This document shows, piece by piece, positions 21,712 through 30,878 of a stretch of 64,000 bases of DNA. The first letter of the stretch is position 1; each line of letters begins with the position of its first letter. Source of the DNA: Lachnospiraceae bacterium (GTDB taxonomy: Bacteria > Bacillota > Clostridia > Lachnospirales > Lachnospiraceae); NCBI GenBank assembly GCA_011959105.1, contig BLLU01000149.1, forward strand, positions 1 through 64,000, written 5' to 3'. The notes under the pieces were generated by a model, which saw nothing but the letters and a program-made list of their open reading frames with translations, searched no databases and had not been told where the DNA came from. A program made the position numbers and the translations under genes.

Positions 21712-22818
21712 TTATAACTGTTTTTCCCGATATTTTTGCAGTTCAGTCCGCAGCCTGTTATTCTCGGCTGCCAACTGCGTATTATGAACCTCCAGTACGC
21801 TGTTCTGGTTCTCCAATTCGCTGTTTTGATTCTCCAACTCGTTTTTTCGGTTCTCCAGCCGACTGTTCTGGTTCTCCAACTCACTGTTCTGAGATTCCAG
21901 CTTTTCCGCTTCTATCTGTAGACAGGCAAGCCTGCTCTCCATCTCGTCCATCATATAGCGCACAGTATTCTGATCCATGATTCTGAGTTCTTCTGAAAAA
22001 AATCCCATCGCTTTCACCATATCCTTATTCATATTATACAGCGTTTCATACATAGCGATAAACTGCGGGAATGCCTCGAACAATTCCACCAGGCGTTCGG
22101 GATTGTCCTCGCATAGAAATGTGAGCCAGGCTTCTTCCAAAGTGTTGATCGCTTTATTCTGCATATTCTTTCTGAATATGTCAAGAGAAATCAAAACGCA
22201 CCTTTGCAATAAGTCCATCTCCAATCCCGTATCAAATATATGGCGGGACCGATGCAGGCATGTCTCCGGCATGTGACGCAATTCCGGCGGACTGTTCTCA
22301 TATAGGACAATTAAATACACTTTTTTGATCTTTCCATATGAAAAATCCCTTTTCTCCCTGGCTCTGATCCGCTTGTACTGCCGCAGCATCATATCGGACA
22401 AATAGCAGGAGCAGCGGGGTCCTGTGAACATATACCCAATCTTCTGCACCTCCACATTGGCTATGGAACCGTCCCCCAATTCTACCACAATATCTGTCAC
22501 AAGCAGTGAGTTTTCGTCTTCCAGGCGCACACCGTCATTGGGTAGTTGCTTTAATATCTTCACAGGTTCTCCCAAGACCACCTCCAGAAATGATTCCAAT
22601 CTGGAGGGATCGTACTCCGGATTCAACACTTCTTTAAAATAGGAATCATACAGCAGATTATGCCCTTTTATACCGGTACATCGATCCAGATATTCCTTCT
22701 GTTGTTCATCGCTCCAGGACCCAAACAGTTCTTTTAATTCACCCCTCCTTTCAATTTTGTCCTTCAGCTCCCCAACTGAAGGCAGGTTGAAGAAATTGTT
22801 CATCGTTTTGTATACCAT
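21712..22818 (-). CDS. Rpn / PD-(D/E)XK nuclease-family transposase-like protein with C-terminal coiled coil
   Basis: NLLYDSYFKEVLNPEYDPSRLESFLEVVLGEPVKIL...VTDIVVELGDGSIANVEVQKIGY matches the pattern of this family; C-terminal LENQNSE heptads; AAGGAGGA before ATG 22818. Confidence 0.82.
   Translation of the reverse strand: MVYKTMNNFFNLPSVGELKDKIERRGELKELFGSWSDEQQKEYLDRCTGIKGHNLLYDSYFKEVLNPEYDPSRLESFLEVVLGEPVKILKQLPNDGVRLEDENSLLVTDIVVELGDGSIANVEVQKIGYMFTGPRCSCYLSDMMLRQYKRIRAREKRDFSYGKIKKVYLIVLYENSPPELRHMPETCLHRSRHIFDTGLEMDLLQRCVLISLDIFRKNMQNKAINTLEEAWLTFLCEDNPERLVELFEAFPQFIAMYETLYNMNKDMVKAMGFFSEELRIMDQNTVRYMMDEMESRLACLQIEAEKLESQNSELENQNSRLENRKNELENQNSELENQNSVLEVHNTQLAAENNRLRTELQKYREKQL
21795..21905. 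repeat. ~21-bp tandem repeats encoding LE(N/S)QNSE heptads
   Basis: GTTCTGGTTCTCCAA(C/T)TC-type units repeated about six times (plus-strand reading). Confidence 0.75.
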
Positions 22819-22881
22819 TTTTCCTCCTTTAAATAACAAAACTCTTCACAATGCCTTCTTCCCATGTACTTCCCATGTTAT

Positions 22882-22982
22882 AAAAAAATAGAGAAAACAT
22901 AAACCCGGCATCCGTAGATGTGAGTTTTTGTTTTCTCTATCCCTTGTGTTATAAGTGTATTCGATCTTTTCACCGCTGTCAA
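22882..22982 (-). promoter_or_regulatory. Cassette A: TTGACA-N17-TACACT promoter followed by hairpin and U-tract terminator, upstream of the Rpn-type gene
   Basis: Minus strand: TTGACA (22977-22982), TACACT (22954-22959), hairpin ATAGAGAAAACA...TGTTTTCTCTAT (22888-22940) then T7. Confidence 0.75.
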
Positions 22983-22986
22983 GTAT

Positions 22987-23403
22987 TTATATACTTTCAG
23001 AGGACTTTTTTTCAAGTATTTTTCCCAGAAGAGCCTCCTGCAGCACCTGCGAGAAATTCAGGTTTATGGAAATTGCCGCCTCGTTCATCCACTCAGGTAT
23101 ACTCAAGGTTTTCTTAACCGCCCGCGAATTTGTACGCTTCTTATAAGCCAACATGTCAAACTCTATCACCACCAGGAACAAATCCTGCCCCGCAGCAATT
23201 GCCCTGGGGTCTGAGCTGTCCGGAAGCGGTCTCCCTTCCTTATCATACTCCGCCAGCACCAGGCCCAGCGCTTCCACAGCCTTCTCATAAGCCTGCGCCA
23301 AATCCTCACCCTGGGTATGGCATTCGGGTATGTCGGGAAATGAAACCCGGAAACTGCCGTTCCGGGCAATCTGAAACAGTGCGGGATAAAATAATTTTTT
23401 CAT
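22987..23403 (-). CDS. HicB-family antitoxin-like protein with C-terminal ribbon-helix-helix (no HicA seen)
   Basis: MKKLFYPALFQIARNGSFRVSFPDIPECHTQGEDLAQAYEKAVEALGLVLAEY; C-terminal TLSIPEWMNEAAISINLNFSQVLQEAL; GGAGGTG SD. Confidence 0.82.
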   Translation of the reverse strand: MKKLFYPALFQIARNGSFRVSFPDIPECHTQGEDLAQAYEKAVEALGLVLAEYDKEGRPLPDSSDPRAIAAGQDLFLVVIEFDMLAYKKRTNSRAVKKTLSIPEWMNEAAISINLNFSQVLQEALLGKILEKKSSESI

Positions 23404-23436
23404 AAGGCACCTCCATAAAATCGGATTGTTTTCCAC

Positions 23437-23535
23437 AAAAAAAGAGAAAACCCAGACCCGGCATCCAAAGATACGGACCTTCTGTTTTCCCTTTCTATTA
23501 CAATCCAGTGTATTCTCTTTTAGGGGATCTGTCAA
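23437..23535 (-). promoter_or_regulatory. Cassette B: TTGACA-N17-TACACT promoter followed by hairpin and U-tract terminator, upstream of hicB
   Basis: Minus strand: TTGACA (23530-23535), TACACT (23507-23512), hairpin AGGGAAAAC...GTTTTCTCT (23443-23492) then T7. Confidence 0.75.
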
Positions 23536-23630
23536 GAAACTGATGTGAAAAAATGATAAATAAAAAATTAGTACTGGAAATATTCAGGCCGATGTGGTAA
23601 AGTGTATTGGTAAAGACAGGAGGAGGAGCA

Positions 23631-23642
23631 ATGCGGAGATAA
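23631..23642 (+). promoter_or_regulatory. Candidate 3-codon uORF (MRR*) in the leader of the ABC-F gene
   Basis: AGGAGGAGGAG-CA-ATG CGG AGA TAA. Confidence 0.45.
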
Positions 23643-23677
23643 TCTATTAACAGAAATTGCACAGGGATTCCGGCATT

Positions 23678-23722
23678 ATGGCAAACATGTTTCGTGGGCC
23701 GTGTTCTTTGTGTAACCGTTGA
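23678..23722 (+). promoter_or_regulatory. Candidate leader peptide ORF MANMFRGPCSLCNR* upstream of the ABC-F gene
   Basis: ATG GCA AAC ATG TTT CGT GGG CCG TGT TCT TTG TGT AAC CGT TGA; its 3' end contains the antiterminator arm. SD is weak. Confidence 0.4.
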
Positions 23723-23798
23723 TAGATATCTGGCCATATGTTTAATCCTGTGAAGAGGGGTTTCCTTTGCCCGAAACATGGAATAACATGCGGAGTCT

Positions 23799-23834
23799 GC
23801 TTTCGGTTACATATTGTAGCCGGAGGCATTTTTT
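23799..23834 (+). terminator. Intrinsic terminator inside the ABC-F leader (putative attenuator)
   Basis: GCTTTCGGTTAC-ATATT-GTAGCCGGAGGC (12 pairs incl. G-U) then ATTTTTT. Confidence 0.7.
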
Positions 23835-23951
23835 ATGTGGCAAAATATCTTCTCCGGCAATATGCCCTTCAATGGCTGCATCCCGAAACAAAGGGATGGG
23901 AACCACAGGAAGCCGGCAGAAAATACAGGAACCACAAGACAGGAGGTATCT

Positions 23952-25499
23952 ATGTTACAGGTTAAAAATTTAAACATCTATCATAAAAAGGATCTGCGCC
24001 CCCTGGCGTCCGACCTCTCCTTTACTCTGAACAGAGGAGACAAAGCCGCCATAATCGGCGAGGAGGGAAACGGCAAGTCAACTTTGTTAAAACTCCTATG
24101 GGATCCGGCCCTGGTGGAAGACTATATTGAGTACGAGGGGGAAATTCTGAAAAACCAGGAAGTTTGCGGCTATTTACCCCAGGAATTGGACCCGGAAGAA
24201 CGGCAGAAAACCGTCTATGAATTTTTGTGCGGAGAACCCGCTTTTTTGGAGACGGATTACCGGGAACTGGCATCCATGGCAGGACAGCTGGGGCTTTCTC
24301 CAGACCTGCTGTACAGCGACACAACAATGGAAAAGCTCTCCGGCGGCGAAAAGATCAAGATCCAACTGATTCGGATCCTGAGCATGCGCCCCAGCCTTTT
24401 TCTGCTGGACGAACCCTCCAATGACATTGACATTGACACTCTGAAATGGCTGGAAGACTTTATAAACCACTGTTCTTCTCCCGTGCTCTATATCTCCCAT
24501 GACGAGACTTTGTTGGAGCACACCGCCAACATGGTTCTGCATATGGAGCAGCTGAAGCGCAAGACCGAAAGCCAGTGTACCCTGTTCCGGACAGGCTACC
24601 GGGAATATGTGCGCCTTCGCCAGGAAGGCCTAGAGAGGCAGGAGAGACTGGCTCAGGAAGAGAAGGCCGCCTTTGAAAAACAACAGGAAAAATTTCGCAG
24701 AATCTATGAGAAAGTGGAATATCGGCAGGACATCATTACCCGGCAGAACCCCGCTGGAGGAAGGCTTTTAAAGAAAAAAATGCATTCCCTCAAATCCATG
24801 AAGCGGCGTTTTGAACGTCAGGAAGAAAATATGACCAAACGGCCGGACACAGAGGAAGCCATTTTCTTCCGCTTCGCCCAGGGAGAAGGTGTTCCCGGAG
24901 GAAAATGGGTCATCGACTTCGAACTGCCTCAACTCATGGTGGAAGACAGAGAGTTAGCCCGCAATATCCGGCTGCAGGTCAGAGGGCCGGAAAAAATCTG
25001 CATCATCGGGAAAAACGGCGTGGGCAAAACCACATTGCTGCGGCTCGTGGCACAACAACTGCTGGAACGGACAGACATCCGGGCAGCCTACATGCCGCAA
25101 AATTACGAAGAACTGTTATCCCTGGACAAAACCCCGGTGGAATATCTTTCCCGAACCTGGGACAAAGAGGAAAACACAAGGATCCGCACTTATCTGGGAA
25201 GTATGAAATACACGGTCCAGGAGATGGACCACGCCATCCGTGAACTCTCCGGCGGCCAGAAAGCCAAACTGCTGCTGCTGAAAATGAGCATGGAACAGCG
25301 AAACGTGCTGATTCTGGACGAACCCACCCGGAACTTCTCCCCTCTGTCAGGTCCGGTGATCCGGGAATTGCTGCAAAATTTTCCGGGTGCAATAATCAGT
25401 GTCTCCCATGACAGAAAGTATATCCAGGAGGTATGCGACCGGGTGTTGGAACTGCGTGAAGAGGGGCTGCTGCCTGTAAACCCGGAGTCAAATACCTAA
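23952..25499 (+). CDS. ABC-F family ATPase (candidate ribosomal protection protein)
   Basis: Two ABC domains: GEEGNGKST...LSGGEKIKIQLIRIL...LLDEPSNDID and GKNGVGKTTLL...LSGGQKAKLLLLKM...ILDEPTRNFSP; no TM domains; AGGAGG at 23941. Confidence 0.88.
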   Translation: MLQVKNLNIYHKKDLRPLASDLSFTLNRGDKAAIIGEEGNGKSTLLKLLWDPALVEDYIEYEGEILKNQEVCGYLPQELDPEERQKTVYEFLCGEPAFLETDYRELASMAGQLGLSPDLLYSDTTMEKLSGGEKIKIQLIRILSMRPSLFLLDEPSNDIDIDTLKWLEDFINHCSSPVLYISHDETLLEHTANMVLHMEQLKRKTESQCTLFRTGYREYVRLRQEGLERQERLAQEEKAAFEKQQEKFRRIYEKVEYRQDIITRQNPAGGRLLKKKMHSLKSMKRRFERQEENMTKRPDTEEAIFFRFAQGEGVPGGKWVIDFELPQLMVEDRELARNIRLQVRGPEKICIIGKNGVGKTTLLRLVAQQLLERTDIRAAYMPQNYEELLSLDKTPVEYLSRTWDKEENTRIRTYLGSMKYTVQEMDHAIRELSGGQKAKLLLLKMSMEQRNVLILDEPTRNFSPLSGPVIRELLQNFPGAIISVSHDRKYIQEVCDRVLELREEGLLPVNPESNT

Positions 25500-27709
25500 C
25501 CCAGCAAAATATACAGAAGCGTCAACCCCAGGCCCAGACATACAAGCAGCAATCCAAAAGACAGACTGCGGCGGATGATAAAACCATCCTCCTTGAGCCG
25601 GGCATGTTTCATGGCCGCCAGATGCACATAATCCCGCCTGGTGGGAAACCTTCGCTTCCAGGTGTGATTCCCCAGCCACTGTATGCCATTGAGCACATGT
25701 CCGGCAGCCGCCGTCATAACATTGCCTTCTGCCCGTTCCCGGGGGAGCGGGCTGTCCCGGTACAGAGTCCTGCGCAGCAGTATCACTGTCAAATCCAGGG
25801 CACTGTCCAACAGCCTGCACAGAATCCCCCACACCAGCGGTAAAAAAGATAACAGCAGGGGCCGATACAGCAATTCCTCCAAATCCAGCCAGGCAGGCCA
25901 GGGGTTCACATACTCCCCTGGCTGCTTCCATTTAAAAAACCGCCTCACCGGCCCTGTCAAAGCAGAGGATTCTCCCGGCGCAGTCCCGGTTTTCATCAAT
26001 ATTCCTCTCACAATGACAATATATACCGCCGCTCCGATTCCCATGGAAACGACTGCTCCCGCCAGATTGCCCGGGCTGTAAAATGCCACCTGCTCCCCGC
26101 TTTCCTTTAACCCCATAAAGCCCTGCCCCAGCCAGGCCACAGGGTCCATGGTGAACCCCGGCGCCAGCCCCCAGAGTACCAGGATTCCGGCGCTGGCTGT
26201 GAGGGCAAATCCCGTCCCCGGATTCCAATAGCCCTTTTTTACCTCATAGGAAGCCTGCCTTGCACCATCCCCGTTTTTTTCCACAAAAATCGCCACAAAC
26301 AATTTGGTCATATAAGCAGCGGTCAGCCCGCCGGAGATCAGAAACAGCCACTCCAGTATAGTAAACATCCCTCCGCCGCCATATTCCACAATACTTTCAT
26401 GCAGCAGCGTCTTGCTCACATACCCTGCGGACAGCGGTACACCGCTGACGGACAAAGCCCCTGCCAGAAAAATTCCCTTCAGCAGCGGTTTCTCTCTCCC
26501 ATATCCCCGCAGTGTATTCAAATCCGACTCATGGACATTCAGGTAAATCACCCCCGCCGCCATGAACAGCACCAGCTTAATCAAAGAATGGCTTACCATA
26601 TGCAGCAATGTGCCATGTACCGCCAGGGCCTTCTCCTCTCCCGCCAGCCCCTGCATACCCACTCCCACCAGAATAAAACCGATCTGGGACATGGTGGAGC
26701 AGGCCAGCGTGCGCTTCAGATCCAGTGAAAAAACAGCCAGCACCGCTCCAAGCACCATGGTGACGGCCCCCAGAGCCAACAGCAGCCTCCCCCATTTTTC
26801 GTCCCCGTGAAACAGTTGGCTTCCTAAAATCAATATCCCGTAAATCCCGGTCTTGGTCAATATGCCGGACAGCAAAGCCGAGGCGGGAGCCGGAGCCACG
26901 GGATGGGCCCTGGGAAGCCAGATATGCAGGGGAAAGGCCCCCGCCTTTGCCCCAAATCCCACCAGCATGCATGTCCCGGCGGCATACAGGATTCTCTTAT
27001 CCCGTAGGCTTTCCGCTGCCCGGGCCAATTCTGCGATCTCCAAAGTACCCAGTTCCCGATACAGCAGAAATATCCCCATCAGCAGCACCATACCTCCTAT
27101 CACCGCCACCGCCAGATAAGTTTCCGCCGCCCGCAGGGAGGCAACATTTTCCTCCTGGGCAACCCACACATAGGAAGTAAAAGACATAAGTTCGAAAAAA
27201 ACAAAGGTTGTCAGCAGGTCTGCAGAAAGAAACACTCCCATGACAGTTCCCTGGGTCCACAGCAGAAACAGGTAAAACCGCTCCGCATGCCGCCGGCGGG
27301 CAAAATACTCCCCCGCAAATAATGTGGTCATAAACCACATCAGCGCCGACACCACACAGCAGATTAACCGCAGGCCGTCCATGCAGAACCGCAGCCCCAA
27401 CCCGCAGATGTGGGGAACGGAATATTCCGGCATCTTCTCCATCCCCTGGAAATGCCTGAAATAAAAACCCGCCAGACACAGCACCAGCAGCAATTCCGCC
27501 GTCACGGCGCAGACAGCCAGGAGGCGCCCGGCCCGGGAGATTCCCCGGCCAGCCCTCTTTTGGCTCCCCGCCCGGCCAGCCCCATATACTGCAGCCCCCA
27601 TCAAAAAGGGCAGCAATACCAGGATCACAAGACCTATATTGCCTCTTGGAACTGTCCCGGCCGCCATACTCATTATGTCACGCCAGCCCATACCACATTC
27701 TGTCATCAT
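25496..27709 (-). CDS. Proton-conducting antiporter subunit (MrpA/MrpD/NuoL-like)
   Basis: GFGAKAGAFPLHIWLPRAHPVAPAPASALLSGILTKTGIYGI, multi-TM. Confidence 0.88.
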   Translation of the reverse strand: MMTECGMGWRDIMSMAAGTVPRGNIGLVILVLLPFLMGAAVYGAGRAGSQKRAGRGISRAGRLLAVCAVTAELLLVLCLAGFYFRHFQGMEKMPEYSVPHICGLGLRFCMDGLRLICCVVSALMWFMTTLFAGEYFARRRHAERFYLFLLWTQGTVMGVFLSADLLTTFVFFELMSFTSYVWVAQEENVASLRAAETYLAVAVIGGMVLLMGIFLLYRELGTLEIAELARAAESLRDKRILYAAGTCMLVGFGAKAGAFPLHIWLPRAHPVAPAPASALLSGILTKTGIYGILILGSQLFHGDEKWGRLLLALGAVTMVLGAVLAVFSLDLKRTLACSTMSQIGFILVGVGMQGLAGEEKALAVHGTLLHMVSHSLIKLVLFMAAGVIYLNVHESDLNTLRGYGREKPLLKGIFLAGALSVSGVPLSAGYVSKTLLHESIVEYGGGGMFTILEWLFLISGGLTAAYMTKLFVAIFVEKNGDGARQASYEVKKGYWNPGTGFALTASAGILVLWGLAPGFTMDPVAWLGQGFMGLKESGEQVAFYSPGNLAGAVVSMGIGAAVYIVIVRGILMKTGTAPGESSALTGPVRRFFKWKQPGEYVNPWPAWLDLEELLYRPLLLSFLPLVWGILCRLLDSALDLTVILLRRTLYRDSPLPRERAEGNVMTAAAGHVLNGIQWLGNHTWKRRFPTRRDYVHLAAMKHARLKEDGFIIRRSLSFGLLLVCLGLGLTLLYILLG

Positions 27710-27774
27710 TACTCCTGTTCTCCTGCATCCTGCTGCGATTCAGATCCCTTTTCCCTGAAAATGACAAGGGTACT

Positions 27775-29256
27775 CTACTGCGGCGGCATCGCTGAAGCCA
27801 CATCCCACAGAACCTCCCTAAAGGGTCGGGAATACAGTCCGAACAACAGAATTGCCGCCGCAAATACCGCCAGGGGCAGCAGCATCTTCCACCCCGGGTC
27901 CCTGGCCTCCGGAACCTTATTGTAATCAAAGTCTTTTCCCGGAAAAAAAGCCCTCACAGAAATCGTCAGCATATAGATGGCCGTGAACAGCGCCGACACC
28001 AGCAAGGCCCCCACTCCCGCCAGAGCCATGGGATTATCGCTGGCCACCGCCGCCTGGGCCAAATGCCATTTACTGACAAAGCCAGCCAGTCCGGGAACAC
28101 CCATCAGCGCCATGCCGCAGAGAGTAAAAACCGCCAGCACTTTTGGCATTTTCCGGCCCAGACCATTAAGTTCCTGTATAAAGCTGCAGCCCGTCTCATG
28201 TATTACAGCGCCTGCGCAGAAAAAGGAACCGACTTTCATAAAGGAATGGAACAGCATATGGCAAAGTGCCCCGGCCAGCCCCAGGGGCGACATCAGCACT
28301 GCGCCGAACAGGATATAGGACAGATTGCTCACCGTAGACCAGGCCAGCCGCCGCTTGATATGCGTCTCCTTCAACGCCCGGCCGCAGCCGTATACAATCG
28401 TAAAAATCACCAACAGCATCACCGTATCCTGGGCCCATGTGCCCCTTAACATCCCTGGGCCAAAGCTGTAATAGGTAATGCGCATTACAGCAAAAGCACC
28501 TGTGTTGACCACCGCCACCGCATGCAGCAGCGCCGTCACCGGTGTGGGAGCCACCCCCGCCCTTGGCAGCCAGTTGGAGAAAGGCCAAACAGCGGTTTTG
28601 ACCCCAAATCCCAGAAAGCACAGCACATACATCAGAAGCATCAGATTGGTCTTGTCTCCTATTATGGCCGCATCCAACACGCCCCCGGGCACGAAAGCGG
28701 AAGTGACGCCATAGGACAGGATAAACACCATGCCGATAAAGGCAAAAGCCGCCCCGCCGATCATATAATATAAGTAACTGCGGCTGGCCAGCACCGCCTC
28801 CCTGGTACGGGAGTGCAGGATCAGGGGCAATGTGACAAGACTCATCATTTCAAAGAAAAAATACATGGTCAGAATATTATCCGCCATGGCGATACCCAAA
28901 GTGACTCCATAGGTAATAATATAAAACATATAAAAAGATTTTTCGTTGTTGTCTTTATCCATATATTCAAAAGAGTACAACACCGCCGGAGGCCAGAGCA
29001 CCGCCGCCAAGGCGGCGAATACCCTTCCCAGCCCGTCCAGATGGAAACTCACCCGCAGATTGCCGGTAAAGCGGAACAGAACAAATGCCTCCTCCGGTTG
29101 AAAAAACAGCATGGCCGCAACCAGTATGGAATTGAGCAGCACCAGAGCCTGCACATACCAAAGCAGGTCCCTCCTGCTTTTAAAAGGAAGCAGCGGGATC
29201 AGGATGCCTCCCAGGATGGGAAGCAGCACCACTGTGATCATCACCGCAATATGCAT
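27775..29256 (-). CDS. Proton-conducting antiporter subunit (MrpD/NuoN-like)
   Basis: GFGVKTAVWPFSNWLPRAGVAPTPVTALLHAVAVVNTGAFA. Confidence 0.88.
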   Translation of the reverse strand: MHIAVMITVVLLPILGGILIPLLPFKSRRDLLWYVQALVLLNSILVAAMLFFQPEEAFVLFRFTGNLRVSFHLDGLGRVFAALAAVLWPPAVLYSFEYMDKDNNEKSFYMFYIITYGVTLGIAMADNILTMYFFFEMMSLVTLPLILHSRTREAVLASRSYLYYMIGGAAFAFIGMVFILSYGVTSAFVPGGVLDAAIIGDKTNLMLLMYVLCFLGFGVKTAVWPFSNWLPRAGVAPTPVTALLHAVAVVNTGAFAVMRITYYSFGPGMLRGTWAQDTVMLLVIFTIVYGCGRALKETHIKRRLAWSTVSNLSYILFGAVLMSPLGLAGALCHMLFHSFMKVGSFFCAGAVIHETGCSFIQELNGLGRKMPKVLAVFTLCGMALMGVPGLAGFVSKWHLAQAAVASDNPMALAGVGALLVSALFTAIYMLTISVRAFFPGKDFDYNKVPEARDPGWKMLLPLAVFAAAILLFGLYSRPFREVLWDVASAMPPQ

Positions 29257-29283
29257 TGTTATTTCTCCTTTTGCTTATAGTGC

Positions 29284-30825
29284 TCACATTGTCGATTGCG
29301 CGATTATACCTGCGTACTCCGTAAGGATTCCGGGTAAAAGGCCCAGGACCATAGACAGGGCTGCCAAAACCAGCAGGGGAAGCAGCATAGCCGCCCCGGG
29401 TTCCTGCCGCTCTGTCTGCGGTGCCGGACCATTCCCGAAAAAACCTCTTGTTACAATGGGAAGCAGATACCCGGCGGTGAGAATGGCACTGAGCAGAAGT
29501 ACCGCCGCTCCCACATATCCCCAGACGCCCAGGCCTGCCTCCAAAGCCCCCTGGGCCAGATACCATTTGCTGACAAAACCACAGGCGGGCGGGATTCCAA
29601 TAAGGGCCAGCGCCAATAGGGTATAACCCCACAACGTTGTCGGCATTGTACGGCCAATTCCCCTCAATTCCTCCGCTTCGGTCTTTCCGCTGCAATGCAG
29701 AAACACCCCTGCCGTAAGAAACAGGCCGCTTTTTATCACCCCGTGAAACGCAACATGCAGCAGCGCCCCCACAAGCCCCTCAGGAGATAATACAGCCAGA
29801 CCGAAGAGAATATAGGACAACTGACTGACGGTGGAATAGGCCAGGCGCTTTTTCAGGACCGGCTCCCGACAGGCCAGCAGGGATCCCATACCTATTGTGA
29901 TAAGCGCCAGCGTCATCCAGACATACTGTACCCAGGTCCCCCGGAGAAATTCCGGCCCCACCACATAGTAAACCACCCGAAGGATGGCCAGTACCCCGGA
30001 TTTCACAAGGACGCCGGACAAGACTGCAGAAGCCGGGGAAGGGGCCACGGGATGAGCCGCAGGCAGCCAGGCATGCAGAGGAAACATACCCGCCTTGGCC
30101 CCTAAGCCCACCACCAGCAGCAGCACCGCCGTCAGAAGGAGTTCCTCTTGTCCCCGTACCGCCTCCTGCCTCAATATCCCTCCCGGAGAAAATGCCGCCG
30201 TTCCGAAGACATGATGGAAGAGAAAAATCCCAAAAAGCCCCATATAGGCACCACACAGAGAGTAAAACAAATATTTCAGTCCCGCCATGATGGCTTCCCT
30301 GCTGCCGTTATGCAGTACCAATGGGAATGACGCAAGTGTCATAAACTCATAAAACAGGTACATGGTCACAAGATTCCCTGCAAAGTACAGACAGACCAGC
30401 GCCCCATATACCAAGAAGTAAAAACCATAAAACCGTTTTTCCCCTCCCTCCCGCCGTATATATACAATGCTGTAGATTCCCACCGGCACCCACACTGCCG
30501 TAGCCAGGGTTACAAACCATCTGCCCAACGGATCTATTCGAAAATACACGGGAACATCTTTCATCAGATGAAACAGTATCACCTCTCCGTCACCGCTCCA
30601 GGCCACCACCATTGCCAATGCTGCCGCCGTCAGCAGCGCTCCCAGAGCCGGCGCCCCTACCCTGCTGAGCCGCAGCGTTCTGCTGCCGGATTCTCCCTCC
30701 TGCGGCTCCTCTCCTCTGTCTGCCAGTTCAGGTAAGGAAATATATTCCGTAAAAGAGGCTGTCAGAAAAAATACCCCTGCGGCGCCTGCTGCCAGGGCCG
30801 GACTCAATATCCACAGACTCTCCAT
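29284..30825 (-). CDS. Proton-conducting antiporter subunit (MrpD/NuoN-like)
   Basis: GLGAKAGMFPLHAWLPAAHPVAPSPASAVLSGVLVKSGVLAI; start MESLWIL with AGAAGGGAGG upstream. Confidence 0.88.
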   Translation of the reverse strand: MESLWILSPALAAGAAGVFFLTASFTEYISLPELADRGEEPQEGESGSRTLRLSRVGAPALGALLTAAALAMVVAWSGDGEVILFHLMKDVPVYFRIDPLGRWFVTLATAVWVPVGIYSIVYIRREGGEKRFYGFYFLVYGALVCLYFAGNLVTMYLFYEFMTLASFPLVLHNGSREAIMAGLKYLFYSLCGAYMGLFGIFLFHHVFGTAAFSPGGILRQEAVRGQEELLLTAVLLLVVGLGAKAGMFPLHAWLPAAHPVAPSPASAVLSGVLVKSGVLAILRVVYYVVGPEFLRGTWVQYVWMTLALITIGMGSLLACREPVLKKRLAYSTVSQLSYILFGLAVLSPEGLVGALLHVAFHGVIKSGLFLTAGVFLHCSGKTEAEELRGIGRTMPTTLWGYTLLALALIGIPPACGFVSKWYLAQGALEAGLGVWGYVGAAVLLLSAILTAGYLLPIVTRGFFGNGPAPQTERQEPGAAMLLPLLVLAALSMVLGLLPGILTEYAGIIAQSTM

Positions 30826-30878
30826 ATTTCCTCCCTTCTGGAATCCAAATCCGCCATTTTCATTCCCGGGTTCCATCC

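Noticed and set aside
23738-23965. 75-aa ORF MFNPVKRGFLCPKHGITCGVCFR... in the ABC-F leader
   Set aside because: No SD, runs through the putative terminator and overlaps the ABC-F start; treated as incidental, though a Cys-rich short peptide there cannot be fully excluded.
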